Origin: LMUY01 sp964245075
GTDB lineage: Bacteria; Pseudomonadota; Alphaproteobacteria; Acetobacterales; Acetobacteraceae
Direction of reading: 5' to 3'
Assembly (NCBI GenBank): GCA_964245075.1
Contig: CAXTLC010000059.1
Span: 1-29,481, forward strand
Length of the DNA stretch: 29,481 nt
The notes beneath the pieces are model-generated. The model worked only from the letters and a program-made list of their open reading frames with translations, did no database searches and was not told where the DNA came from. The stretch's first letter is position 1. The number at the start of each line of letters is the position of its first letter. The position numbers and the translations under genes are program-made. This document shows, piece by piece, positions 6,990-15,467 of this stretch.

Positions 6990-7817
6990 CCGCCCGAACG
7001 CCTTGATCACCTGCGGCTGCCAGAAGCTCAGGCCTTAGCTGGTCGCGGTGCTGCCGGCATAAACGAGGGCCAGCACCGTTACGCGCTTGTCCGACAGGAT
7101 CGGCCAGATCGTCTGCCGCCTTTCCCCGCCGAAGGCCGCTGCCTCCTCCGCCAAGCGTCGTTGCAGCCAGCGCCGTTCGGCCGCGGGCAGCCAGGGGGCG
7201 TCGGCCGGACGGTTCGGCAGCAGGAACGGCGCGGCCCCTCCCGGCAGCAGCGCCGGAACCGCTTCCAGGACGAACAGCCATTGCCAGCCGTGAAGGCCCA
7301 GCGCGCCATCCATGCCGTCGAGGGTAAGCCCGGAAACCGGCGAGCCGAGGAAAGTGGGCACCAGGATCGCCACCGTGAAGGTGCCGACGACCCGCGCGCG
7401 CCGCTGCCGCGGGAACCAGCAGGTGAGGTAAAGGATCACCCCGGGAAAGAACCCAGCCTCCGCCACCCCGAGCAGCGCGCGCAAGGCGTAGAACGACCAG
7501 ATCCCTTTCATCAGCGCCATGCACCCGGCAACGATGCCCCAGGTGACCATGATGCGTGCGATCCAGCGCCGGGCGCCGAAGCGTTCGAGCAGCAGGTTGC
7601 TCGGCACCTCGAAGATGAAATACGCCAGGAAGAACACCCTCGCGCCGAAGCCGGACACGGTGGGCGACAGGCCGAGGTCCCGGCTGAGGTCGTGCCCGGC
7701 GAACCCGACGTTCACCCGGTCCACGAAGGCCGTGAAGCCGCACAGCATCAGGAACGGCACGAGCCGCAGCGTGACCCGCCGCATGGCCGAGCGTTCCGGC
7801 CCCTTGTCGTCCGGCAC
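6990..7817 (-). pseudogene. MFS transporter remnant (anion:cation symporter type)
   Basis: The first 260 codons (GTG 7817, or ATG 7784) read as the N-terminal half of a 12-helix MFS transporter: FVDRVNVGFAG in helix 1, a typical GVAEAGFFPGVILYLTCWFP helix-4/5 region and a cytoplasmic loop. A TAA at 7035-7037 stops it. Directly beyond the stop the same frame continues GLSFWQPQVIKAFG, a classic helix-7 motif of this family, so the stop is a nonsense mutation, probably of Tyr. A second break follows near 6990, where the reading moves to another frame (LLSNHSA), and the rest of the C-terminal half is missing before the tRNA. The gene is not functional as a full transporter. Confidence 0.85.
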
Positions 7818-7884
7818 CGGCCGGCCCTCCGGGGGGCCGCGGCGTCCGGCATGCCCATGCCCATTTCCGCCCTGCGCTCACGGA

Positions 7885-7901
7885 CATGCCTGGCGGGCAT
7901 G
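7885..7901 (-). terminator. small hairpin after hydrolase gene
   Basis: A perfect 6-bp stem (CATGCC/GGCATG) with a 5-nt loop lies about 30 nt past the stop of the minus-strand hydrolase. No U-tract is visible. Nothing else is recognisable in 7818-7930. Confidence 0.25.
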
Positions 7902-7930
7902 GGTTCCGCACGCCGCGAGCCCGCTGCGTT

Positions 7931-9250
7931 TCAGTGCGAGGATGAGCAGGTTGAACTGATCGGCTCGCCGTCGAACACCTTGCGGACGAACGGGACGGAG
8001 TCCATCAGGGAAACGTTCAACGTGCTGTTGTGATCCTGGTCGGGGTAGAAGTGCTGTTCCACAACCGAGCCTGCGGCGCAGGTGTCGGCGACAAGTGCAA
8101 GCTGCCCAGCGGTCGGAACGTCGACGTCCTTCCCCCCTGTGCCCGTGAACAAAGGCGTCCTGAACTTGAGCGTCGGATACGTGATGCTCTGAGCGATGGG
8201 TGTCAGGGCGCGGGCGACGCCTCCCGGCACCAGCGTGATGGCGTCCGTCAGGCCCAGCAGCGTCACATCCGATTCGAGCGCGGCTACGCAGGACGTCCTT
8301 GCCTGTTCAAGGAGGGGCAGGGCGAGCGGCGTGAAAACCTGGGCGGCATCCAGCCCGGGCTGGACCTGCTCGGCCATGAGAATGAGGTAGTAGGTGTAGG
8401 CGAGAGGAGGATCGACGACGTTGGGATCAGTTGTCGGAGGGGCGGCGAACCCTTTCAGCGTCAGGTTCGGCATGCCGGTCGCGACTGTGCCGAGAAGGTT
8501 CACGTCCGGGGCGTACGTCGGCGCAAGCCCGGTGGTGGCGAAGGCGACCCCGCCGCCTTGCGACTGGCCGACCACGACGACTTTGTTGGCGAAGCCGACG
8601 GGAACGCTGAGCAGGGCGCGAACGCTGTCCAGCACGCTGTAGGCCGCAGGGCGCGTCTGCTGGTACAGGTGAGGGCCGGGTGTCCCGAGACCTTGGTAGT
8701 CGGTCGCGACGATGGCGTAGCCCTGGGCGAGCCAGGTGTTCAGGTATTGAACGTCGCGGTAGGACCGGCCCGCCCACGATGGGGCGCAGATGTCGGCGAT
8801 GCCGACGGTCCCGTGCGCCCAGGCGATGATTGGCCAGCCGCCTTGCGGCGCTCGCCCCTTGGGAACGAACACCGCGCCGGAAACGGCGACGGTGCCTGTG
8901 CCGGTCGCCCCGTCGGTCGACGTGTACAGGATGCGGGCCTGATAAGCGGCGTTGGCCAGGCCCAGGGTGGGCGGCAAAGGCTCGGCGCGCAGCAGGCGCC
9001 CAGGTTCAGGCGGCACTTGCCCACCTTCGGAGTAGAAGCCCGAGATGCGCCCATCGCCTTGCAAAGGGTTTTCGAGCGGGGATTGTGCCAATGCCCGGCT
9101 TGTGAAGGCAAACGTATTCAAGGCCAGCACGGACGCGATGAGCGGAACAACGCAGGGAAGAAGCATGCCACGCTTACCGAGCGACCGTGTGCGACCCTGA
9201 TTGCGGCTGACCGCAGCGTCGGACCTCGCTGCGGAAGCCAAACGGTCCAT
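7931..9250 (-). CDS. secreted lipase-like alpha/beta hydrolase
   Basis: Extracytoplasmic serine hydrolase of the secretory lipase type, 439 aa from ATG 9250. A hydrophobic stretch from residue 29 ends in RALA-Q, a normal signal peptidase site after A55. The start may instead be the ATG at 9166 (residue 29), which would give a shorter leader; neither has a good ribosome site. Ser230 in GQSQGGG is the nucleophile, D375 or D377 in KDVDVP the probable acid and H407 in PDQDHNS the histidine. WAHGTVG (about 144-150) is the oxyanion strand. Substrate is unknown; esters or lipids are likely. It stands between a dead transporter and a dead transposase and seems intact. Confidence 0.82.
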   Translation of the reverse strand: MDRLASAARSDAAVSRNQGRTRSLGKRGMLLPCVVPLIASVLALNTFAFTSRALAQSPLENPLQGDGRISGFYSEGGQVPPEPGRLLRAEPLPPTLGLANAAYQARILYTSTDGATGTGTVAVSGAVFVPKGRAPQGGWPIIAWAHGTVGIADICAPSWAGRSYRDVQYLNTWLAQGYAIVATDYQGLGTPGPHLYQQTRPAAYSVLDSVRALLSVPVGFANKVVVVGQSQGGGVAFATTGLAPTYAPDVNLLGTVATGMPNLTLKGFAAPPTTDPNVVDPPLAYTYYLILMAEQVQPGLDAAQVFTPLALPLLEQARTSCVAALESDVTLLGLTDAITLVPGGVARALTPIAQSITYPTLKFRTPLFTGTGGKDVDVPTAGQLALVADTCAAGSVVEQHFYPDQDHNSTLNVSLMDSVPFVRKVFDGEPISSTCSSSH

Positions 9251-9410
9251 GCTTTTGTTTTCGACTGTCACGCAACAATTCCTCGGCTCTGCTGGAAGCC
9301 GACCTTCGACACCCCGCGTGACGTTGTCCAGCCTTTTCCAAAAGCAGAGAGGTTTTTGGCCCAAATCTTGCATGGCAGTGGCGAGGCAGGTGTCACGCCA
9401 ATTGGCTTGT

Positions 9411-9465
9411 TTGCTGATCTGATCGATGGCGTGGACGATCCTCTGATCGATGGCGTGGACGATCC
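9411..9465. repeat. 24-bp tandem repeat, left of gap
   Basis: Two tandem copies of a 24-bp unit beginning CTGATCGATGGCGTGGACGA (9419-9442 and 9443-9465), preceded by TTGCTGAT. On the minus strand the unit encodes the repeated peptide IVHAIDQR. The same 55 bases occur again to the right of the N run. Confidence 0.9.
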
Positions 9466-9565
9466 NNNNNNNNNNNNNNNNNNNNNNNNNNNNNNNNNNN
9501 NNNNNNNNNNNNNNNNNNNNNNNNNNNNNNNNNNNNNNNNNNNNNNNNNNNNNNNNNNNNNNNNN
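9466..9565. other. 100-N assembly gap
   Basis: Exactly 100 N, the usual placeholder for a scaffold gap of unknown size. Both edges carry the same 55-bp repeat, so the gap is probably a collapsed tandem array or an overlap that was not merged. Confidence 0.98.
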
Positions 9566-9620
9566 TTGCTGATCTGATCGATGGCGTGGACGATCCTCTG
9601 ATCGATGGCGTGGACGATCC
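9566..9620. repeat. 24-bp tandem repeat, right of gap
   Basis: Identical over 55 bp to 9411-9465, including both tandem units. It lies at the C-terminal end of the transposase remnant: in the reading frame that gives the usual transposase tail (LASLTSFPW) the repeat follows directly. Confidence 0.9.
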
Positions 9621-10147
9621 AGGGAAAGCTGGTCAGGCTGGCAAGCCGTCCAGTCACGTAACGCGTTCCAAGCGGCGCAGAGCGCGTCCGTAATGACGCC
9701 CCCGTTCCGATACAGACGAAACGACAGAAAGCGCTCCCGCAAGTACAACCAGACCCGTTCCACCGGGTTGAGTCCCGGTGAGTATGGCGGCGACGGCAGC
9801 AGGGTGAGGTTGCCGGGCACCTGCAACGCCGCTCGGTCATGCCAGCCGGCCTGGCCCAGCAGGAGCACGGCATGCACGCCCGCGGGCAAGGTTTCAGCGG
9901 ATTGCGCCAGGAACACGTCCATGCTCACCGCTCGTGCCGCAGGCAGTGCCAAGGCGAACGCGTTGTCGTGGCCGGGACGGACGGCTGCGAAGATGTAGGT
10001 CGGCAGGAATGGCCTGTCCCGGCATCCTGGCGGACGCACGCCGCGGGTGAACCAGCGATGGCCGATGCGGCCTTTCTGGCCCTCGCGGGCCTCGTCCCCG
10101 CACCGCAGATGCAGCACCGTGCCGGGATGGACGGCCGCTAGCCGCAA
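9621..10147 (-). pseudogene. IS630-family transposase remnant
   Basis: DDE-domain fragment of an IS630-type transposase. The first catalytic Asp is visible in RCGDEAREGQKG and the Glu in PPYSPGLNPVERVWLYLRER. The second Asp, normally in a VLLLDQAGWH-type block, is Gly here (VLLLGQAGWHD), so the enzyme would be dead. The N-terminal DNA-binding part is absent; the open frame begins right after the stop of the M20 peptidase gene. A one-base shift near 9640-9665 separates the main frame from the frame encoding the typical tail GRLASLTSFPW. Terminal inverted repeats were not recognised. Confidence 0.85.
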
Positions 10148-10177
10148 CCCCGACCGGAAACCGGGATCAAACCGAGC

Positions 10178-11560
10178 TTATGCGGGCTCGCCCAAGTCCC
10201 ACCACAGCCCGGCGAACGCCGCGACCCCTTCCCGAGCCGGCGCGATCAGCAAGTGTTCATCCGGGCCGTGCTGCTTGCAGCCGTTGTAGCTGTGCGGAAT
10301 CCAGACCAGCGGCAGGCCGAGGTGGTCGATGAACACGTCCCCCGGCAGCCCGCCGCCGCTGTTGGGGATCAACTGCGGCGGCCGGCCCAGCGTGCGGGCA
10401 AGGCTGGCGGCGGCGCGCTGCACCCAGGGGTCCGCGGGGTCGGTGCGGCTGGCGGGCATGCGGACGGCGGCGTTGCGGATCGCGACCTCCGGGAAGCCGG
10501 CCGCGTCCAGGTGGGCGCGCAGGGCGGGCTCGAAGGCGGCCGGGTCGCAGTCCACGGTGTAGCGAAGCTGGCAATGGGCGTGGGCGTCGGGCGCCACGGC
10601 GTTGACCGGGTTCTCCGGCCGGCCGGACAGCATCGCGAGCACGATGAAGCTGGTCCAGCCGTACACCTTCTCCGCCGCCGTCAGGCCCGGCTCGCCCCAG
10701 TCCTCGTCGATGGCGGCAGCCTCGCCCTCGGCCCGCAGCGCCAGCCCGGCCAGCGCATCCCGCACCGCCGGCGGCATCCCGTGCGGCGGCAGCCAGCCCG
10801 GCACCAGGATGCGCCCATGCCGGTCGGCGACGGCGGCGAGCGCGTGGGCCAGCACGATGGCCGGGTCGGTCGTCATGCCGCCCCAGTTGCCGGAATGCAC
10901 CCCGCCCGGCCGCACGTCCACGAGGAGGTCGAAATGGAACGTGCCGCGCGTCCCGGTGGAGATCGTGGCGGTGCCGGACGCCACGCGCGGCCCGTCGGAG
11001 GCGATCAGCACGTCGGCTCCCAGCGCCGCCGCCTGAGCGGCCACGAACTGGCGCAACCCTTGGGAGCCGCGCTCCTCCGCCGTTTCCAGCAGCAGCTTGA
11101 CGTTGAAGCCCAGCCGGCCGCCCCGCTCCGCCAGCACCGCTTCCAGCGCATGGAGGTTGATGGCGTGCTGACCCTTGTTGTCGGCGGCGCCGCGGCCGTA
11201 CCAGCGCCCGTCCTCCTCCAACAGGGTCCACGGGTCCAGCCCGGCGCGCCACTGGTCGGCCAGCCCGCGCACCGTGTCGCCGTGGCCGTAGGTGAGCACC
11301 GTGGGGCCGGCGCCCTCCATCCGCTCCGCCAGCAGGATGGGGCCGAAGCCCGGCTTCGGATTGGGGTGAAGCTGCGCCGTGAAGCCCATCCGCTCCAGCC
11401 AGGGCCGGATGGCGGCGTCCAGGTAGCGGTGCAGGTCCGGCTCGTGCCCCGGGTCCTGCGAGGTGGACGGGACCGCGACCAGCTCGGCCAGGCGCCGCTT
11501 GAACCCGCCATCGTCGAATCCGGCCAGCGCGCGGGCGACCGCACCCTCCCGCGAGGCCAT
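10178..11560 (-). CDS. M20-family metallopeptidase
   Basis: Zinc-dependent amidohydrolase or dipeptidase of the M20/ArgE/DapE superfamily, 460 aa, cytoplasmic. Metal ligands and catalytic residues are in order: H93 and D95 in YGHGDTV, D127 in GRGAADNKGQ, the E162-E163 pair in TAEERGS, an Asp in ASDGPR, and a C-terminal His in PHSYNGCKQHGPDEH. GGVHSGNWGG lies in the lid/dimerisation region. The substrate is not clear; large M20 proteins of this kind cleave dipeptides or N-acyl amino acids. Its ATG overlaps the stop of the upstream peroxidase-like gene by one base (TGATG), so the two are translationally coupled. The frame stays open far upstream, but that is antisense-type noise and not a fusion. 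Confidence 0.9.
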   Translation of the reverse strand: MASREGAVARALAGFDDGGFKRRLAELVAVPSTSQDPGHEPDLHRYLDAAIRPWLERMGFTAQLHPNPKPGFGPILLAERMEGAGPTVLTYGHGDTVRGLADQWRAGLDPWTLLEEDGRWYGRGAADNKGQHAINLHALEAVLAERGGRLGFNVKLLLETAEERGSQGLRQFVAAQAAALGADVLIASDGPRVASGTATISTGTRGTFHFDLLVDVRPGGVHSGNWGGMTTDPAIVLAHALAAVADRHGRILVPGWLPPHGMPPAVRDALAGLALRAEGEAAAIDEDWGEPGLTAAEKVYGWTSFIVLAMLSGRPENPVNAVAPDAHAHCQLRYTVDCDPAAFEPALRAHLDAAGFPEVAIRNAAVRMPASRTDPADPWVQRAAASLARTLGRPPQLIPNSGGGLPGDVFIDHLGLPLVWIPHSYNGCKQHGPDEHLLIAPAREGVAAFAGLWWDLGEPA

Positions 11561-12159
11561 CAGCCGCGGGCCATCGTGTCCTGCGGGGAGCGGGCCATCG
11601 TGTGGTACTCGGCGTTCGGCATCATGTCCACGGCGTGGGCGACCCGGTTGGTGTAGTTGAAAAAGGCGGCGACCTCGGCGATGTCGAAGATGTCCTCGTC
11701 GCTGAAGCCCTCCTCGCGCAGCCTTTCGCGGTGGTCGGCGGTGACCTCGTGCGGCGCTTCGGTGAGCAGCAGGGCGAAGTCCAGCATGGCGCGCTGGCGG
11801 GACGACAAGGCGGCGACGCGGTAGTTGAACGCCAGCATCTCGCCCAGTTGCGGGTCGCCCGACAGCTTGCGGACCGCGGCGCCGTGCGCCACCAGGCAGT
11901 AGTAGCAGCGGTTGGCGGCGGACACGGCGACGGCGATCATCTCCCGCTCCAGCTTGGACAGGCCGGACGGCGCCAGCATCAGCTCGTCGTAGGCACGGAT
12001 GAAGGTCCGCAGCTTCTCCGGCCGCAGCAGCCAGGCGCGCAGGACGTTGGGCACGAAGCCGAGCTTGTCGCGGCACTTGGCGAAGTAGGGCTTGAGGTCG
12101 TCGGGCAGCGCGTCCTCGGACGCTTCGCGCAGGTCGGTGACGTGGCCGGGCTGGGGCAT
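11560..12159 (-). CDS. peroxidase-related (CMD/AhpD-like) protein
   Basis: All-helical carboxymuconolactone-decarboxylase/AhpD-fold protein, 199 aa. The redox motif is C85-YY-C88 with H92 (CYYCLVAHG), preceded by E71/E73, the arrangement used by AhpD for thiol-dependent peroxide reduction. PNVLRAWLLRPE and FDIAEVAAFFNYTNRVAHA are typical of the uncharacterised peroxidase-related subgroup. Probable role: peroxide detoxification with an unknown thiol reductant. It is coupled to the M20 peptidase downstream (one-base overlap) and lies 9 nt after the PsiE-like gene, so the genes appear to share a transcript. Confidence 0.85.
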   Translation of the reverse strand: MPQPGHVTDLREASEDALPDDLKPYFAKCRDKLGFVPNVLRAWLLRPEKLRTFIRAYDELMLAPSGLSKLEREMIAVAVSAANRCYYCLVAHGAAVRKLSGDPQLGEMLAFNYRVAALSSRQRAMLDFALLLTEAPHEVTADHRERLREEGFSDEDIFDIAEVAAFFNYTNRVAHAVDMMPNAEYHTMARSPQDTMARG

Positions 12160-12168
12160 GGCGGGTCC

Positions 12169-12711
12169 TTATTCCTGGGGTTTCACGGCGCGGGTCACGC
12201 GGATCGAGCCCACGAGCACGACGATCAGCAGCGCCAGCACCCCGAGCTCGATCATGGAAGCGTGGAACAGCTCGAGGTTGCCGGTCGACCAGCTCTCCGA
12301 CTGGGTGATCTGCGACGTTGCGAGCGTGATCACCAGGATGCGCCGGATGCAGGCGATCAGCCCGACGATGAGGAACGGCTCGCACACCAGCGTGCCGCTC
12401 CGGATGGAGGCGTGCACGGTGTGGAGGATCTCGACCAGCATCAGCACGAACAGCAGGCGGTCGATGATGTGGAAAATGGCTTCCGTGCCGGTCCAGTCCT
12501 TCACGCCGTCCCACAGCAGCTTGCCCGATCCGGCAAGCGCCACCACCAAGGCCAGGACCAGCATGAAGCCGATGGTGGCGTACACGGCCTGCTCCGCCTT
12601 GTGGATTGCGTCGGCGCCCCGCCGCAGTTGCTTGCTGTAGCGCGAAGCGGCTTCCGCTTCCGCCGTATGCGGCGCCGGGCCGGCGCCCGCGCCGATGTTG
12701 CTGCCATCCAT
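12169..12711 (-). CDS. PsiE-family membrane protein
   Basis: 180-aa inner-membrane protein with four predicted helices (about 44-66, 80-100, 108-130 and 150-172) after a charged cytoplasmic N-terminus. Its pattern (LLFVLMLVEILHTVHASI, then LVCEPFLIVGLIACIRRILV) fits the phosphate-starvation-inducible PsiE family, whose molecular role is unknown. It is longer than E. coli PsiE by an N-terminal extension of about 40 residues. The ATG at 12711 has a strong GAGGTGG ribosome site. It lies 9 nt downstream of epmA and 9 nt upstream of the peroxidase-like gene. No Pho box was seen. Confidence 0.78.
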   Translation of the reverse strand: MDGSNIGAGAGPAPHTAEAEAASRYSKQLRRGADAIHKAEQAVYATIGFMLVLALVVALAGSGKLLWDGVKDWTGTEAIFHIIDRLLFVLMLVEILHTVHASIRSGTLVCEPFLIVGLIACIRRILVITLATSQITQSESWSTGNLELFHASMIELGVLALLIVVLVGSIRVTRAVKPQE

Positions 12712-12720
12712 TGGACCACC

Positions 12721-13752
12721 TCACCCGGATCGTTCCCGCCCTTCCGGCGGACCTGACCATAGCACCTGTTCGATCCGGTCCGCACCGCCCGCGATCATGG
12801 CCAGGCGGTCGAACCCCAGCGCGATCCCGCTGCCCGGCGGCATGCCGTGTTCCAACGCCGCCAGCAACGCTTCGTCCAGCCCCCATTGCGGCCCGTAGAG
12901 CGCTTCCCGCCGCGCGCGGTCGGCGGCGAAGCGGGCGCGCTGCTCCGCCGGGTCGGTCAGTTCCTCGAACGCGTTGGCCAGCTCCATGCCGCAAACGAAC
13001 AGCTCGAACCGCAGCGCCGTCCGCCCGTCCGCCGGGTCCCGCCGGGCGAGCGCGGCCTGGGCGGCGGGCCAGTGGGTCAGGAAAGTGGGACGGGCGCGGC
13101 CGAGATGCGGCTCCACCCGTTCCAGCAGCAGGCGGAAGAACAGGTCCTCCCATTCCTCGCCGGGGCGCAGCCGGGCGCCGGCCTCCGCGGCGAGGGCGGG
13201 CGCGTTCCCCGCGGTGCCCAGCACGTCGGCGCCGGCGTGCTGGGCGAAGGCTTCGGCCACCGTCAGCCGCTCGAACCGTTGGAGGGAGCAGCCGGCCCCG
13301 CGGCAGCGCACGGCGGGCGGCAGCACGGCGCGCAGCAGGACCTCCACCTCGTCCATCAGCGCGGCCAGGGACGCGCCGGGGCGGTACCATTCCAGCATGG
13401 TGAACTCGGGCGCGTGCGTGTCGCTGCCTTCCTCGTTGCGCCAAACACGGGCGAACTGGAAGATCGGCCCGGCGCCCGCCACCAGCAGGCGCTTCATGGC
13501 GAACTCGGGGCTGGTGTGCAGCCAGAGGGGCGTGCGCGTGCCATCGGGCGCGCGGCGTTCGGTGCGGAAGGCCTGGAGGTGCACCTCCTCGCCGGGCACG
13601 GGGACGGCGCAGGGCGTTTCCACCTCCGTGTAGCCCCGGGCCTCGAAGAAGGCGCGGGTGGCGCGGGTCAGCAGGGCGCGGCGGCGCAGGAAGGGCAGCC
13701 GGGCGGCGAACTGCTCCGGATGCCAAGGGGGCTGGGTCGACGGTTGCGGCAT
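12721..13752 (-). CDS. epmA: EF-P--(R)-beta-lysine ligase EpmA
   Basis: Class II lysyl-tRNA synthetase paralogue without an anticodon-binding domain, 343 aa. It activates (R)-beta-lysine and joins it to the conserved lysine of elongation factor P. Motif 2 reads FQFARVWRNEEGSDTHAPEF followed by TMLEWY, and motif 3 reads GSGIALGFDRLAMI near the C-terminus, both typical of EpmA/GenX/PoxA. I chose ATG 13752; the open frame continues upstream to 13869 but only into the divergent epmB coding region. Only 28 nt separate its start from that of epmB, so the promoters must overlap the opposite coding region. Confidence 0.93.
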   Translation of the reverse strand: MPQPSTQPPWHPEQFAARLPFLRRRALLTRATRAFFEARGYTEVETPCAVPVPGEEVHLQAFRTERRAPDGTRTPLWLHTSPEFAMKRLLVAGAGPIFQFARVWRNEEGSDTHAPEFTMLEWYRPGASLAALMDEVEVLLRAVLPPAVRCRGAGCSLQRFERLTVAEAFAQHAGADVLGTAGNAPALAAEAGARLRPGEEWEDLFFRLLLERVEPHLGRARPTFLTHWPAAQAALARRDPADGRTALRFELFVCGMELANAFEELTDPAEQRARFAADRARREALYGPQWGLDEALLAALEHGMPPGSGIALGFDRLAMIAGGADRIEQVLWSGPPEGRERSG

Positions 13753-13780
13753 GGGGCCTCCCGGCTTACACGCCCGCACC

Positions 13781-14824
13781 ATGCCGGACGGCTCCCTCCA
13801 TGCCCAAACGCTGCGCGATGCGGCTGCCCTGGTCGCTGCCGGCTTGGCCGACCCGGCGGATGCCGCCACCCTGGACCGGGTGGGCGAGCGCTACGCCGTC
13901 GCGGTGCCCCCCGCGCTGGCCGCCCTGATCGGCCATCCGGACGACCCGATCGGCCGCCAGGTGCTCCCCCACCCGGACGAGCTGCGCACCGCCCCCCACG
14001 AGCGGGCCGACCCGATCGGCGACGACGCGCTGTCCCCCGTGCCGGGTATCGTGCACCGCTACCCAGACCGCGCCCTGCTGAAGCCGCTGCTGGTCTGCCC
14101 GGTGTACTGCCGCTTCTGTTTCCGGCGCGAGCATGTCGGCCCTGGCGGCGGCCTGCTGACGGACGCGCAACTGGCCGCCGCGCTCCAATGGCTGCGCGCG
14201 CACCCGGCGGTAGGCGAGGTGATCCTGACGGGCGGCGACCCGCTGCTGCTTTCGCCCCGCCGCTTGCGCGCCATCCTGGCGGCGCTGGAGGCGATCCCGC
14301 ACGTCCACACGCTGCGCATCCACAGCCGGGTTCCGGTCGCCGACCCGGCGCTGCTGCGCGCGGTCGCCCCCGCGCTGGAGACGGATAAGCCGCTCTGGCT
14401 CGTGGTGCATGCCAACCATGCGCGGGAGTTGACGGCGGACGCGGTTGCGGCCCTGCGGGAGGTCAGCCGCCGCGGCGTGCCGCTGCTGGGCCAATCGGTG
14501 CTGCTGCGCGGCGTCAACGACTCGGCGGACGCGCTGGAAGCGCTGTTCCGCGCCATGCTGGCCGCCCGGATCAAGCCGTACTACCTGCACCAACTGGACC
14601 CGGCACCTGGCACGGCCCGCTTCCACGTGCCGGTGGAGGAGGGCAGGGCGCTGCTCGCGGCATTGCGCGGCCGGGTGACCGGGCTGGCTTGGCCGACCTA
14701 CGTGCTGGACATTCCCGGAGGCTACGGCAAGGTGCCGGTCGGCCCTGGCTACCTCGATGGCGGCCGGGTGCGGGACGTTTCGGGACGCAGCCACGCGCTT
14801 GCCGGGCCGGGTGCTAACGGCTAG
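13781..14824 (+). CDS. epmB: EF-P (S)-lysine 2,3-aminomutase EpmB
   Basis: Radical-SAM, PLP-dependent aminomutase of the KamA family, 347 aa, that converts lysine to beta-lysine for EpmA. C106, C110 and C113 in CPVYCRFC bind the 4Fe-4S cluster. The GGDPL motif (TGGDPLLLS) binds SAM. K317 in GGYGKVPVGPGY is the PLP lysine. The family's N-terminal block (DPIGDDALSPVPGIVHRYPDR) is intact. ATG 13781 has no clear ribosome site. The gene begins a plus-strand run and is followed after 40 nt by efp, the protein it helps modify. Confidence 0.93.
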   Translation: MPDGSLHAQTLRDAAALVAAGLADPADAATLDRVGERYAVAVPPALAALIGHPDDPIGRQVLPHPDELRTAPHERADPIGDDALSPVPGIVHRYPDRALLKPLLVCPVYCRFCFRREHVGPGGGLLTDAQLAAALQWLRAHPAVGEVILTGGDPLLLSPRRLRAILAALEAIPHVHTLRIHSRVPVADPALLRAVAPALETDKPLWLVVHANHARELTADAVAALREVSRRGVPLLGQSVLLRGVNDSADALEALFRAMLAARIKPYYLHQLDPAPGTARFHVPVEEGRALLAALRGRVTGLAWPTYVLDIPGGYGKVPVGPGYLDGGRVRDVSGRSHALAGPGANG

Positions 14825-14864
14825 ACCAGCCGCCTTTCCCCGCCAGCTCCCGAGCAAATCAGCC

Positions 14865-15431
14865 ATGAAGCAACAGGCCAACCTGATCCGCGCCGGCCAG
14901 GTCATCGAGCATGAGGGCCGCCGCTGGACCGTGCTCAAGCAGCAGATCATCACGCCGGGCAAGGGCGGCGCCTTCATCCAGGTCGAGATGCGGGACCTCA
15001 AGAGCGGCAGCAAGACCAACGAGCGCTGGCGCACCGCCGACACGGTGGAGCGGCTGATGACCGACACCAAGGACTACACCTACAGCTACACCGACGGCGA
15101 CAACCTGGTGCTGATGGACCCGGAAACCTTCGATCAGGCGATGATCCCGGCCGAGATCCTGGGCACGCAGGTCGCGTTCCTGCAGGACAACATGGCGGTC
15201 GAGGTGGACACGGTCGAGGGCGAGCCGGTCGGCATCCACCTGCCCGCCAGCGTGATCCTGACGGTGGAGGAAGCCGACCCGGTGGTGAAGGGCCAGACCG
15301 CCGCCAGCAGCTACAAGCCCGCCAAGCTGTCCAACGGCGTCAAGACGCTGGTGCCGCCGTTCATCGAGACGGGGGAGCGCATCGTGGTGAAGACGGAGGA
15401 CGGCAGCTATGTGGAGCGTGCCAAGGGTTAG
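14865..15431 (+). CDS. efp: elongation factor P
   Basis: Translation factor that relieves ribosome stalling at polyproline stretches, 188 aa, with the normal three-domain length. The modification site is K33 in the loop ITPGKGGAF, which EpmA/EpmB would lysylate. The C-terminal domains carry GIHLPASVILTVEEADPVVKGQTA and the conserved tail TGERIVVKTEDGSYVERAKG. ATG 14865 gives the normal N-terminus; the upstream open frame lies within epmB. No hydroxylase EpmC is present in the window. The adjacent Pro-rich OmpA-like protein at 16375 contains proline runs and is a natural client (inference). Confidence 0.96.
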   Translation: MKQQANLIRAGQVIEHEGRRWTVLKQQIITPGKGGAFIQVEMRDLKSGSKTNERWRTADTVERLMTDTKDYTYSYTDGDNLVLMDPETFDQAMIPAEILGTQVAFLQDNMAVEVDTVEGEPVGIHLPASVILTVEEADPVVKGQTAASSYKPAKLSNGVKTLVPPFIETGERIVVKTEDGSYVERAKG

Positions 15432-15467
15432 GGCGGTGCGCGCTTGCCGCCCGATGGACCGTTAGCG

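Noticed and set aside
7931..10147. Apparent 738-aa protein joining transposase and hydrolase across the N gap
   Set aside because: Frame continuity through 100 N is meaningless; the two parts are unrelated families.
6909..10177. Direct repeat of the tRNA 3' end as a second attachment site
   Set aside because: I did not find a convincing copy of the tRNA 3' end by reading; a computed search would be needed.
10178..13726. Apparent 1182-aa fusion upstream of the M20 peptidase
   Set aside because: The upstream part is a shadow of epmA, the PsiE-like and the peroxidase-like genes; the M20 family start lies at 11560.
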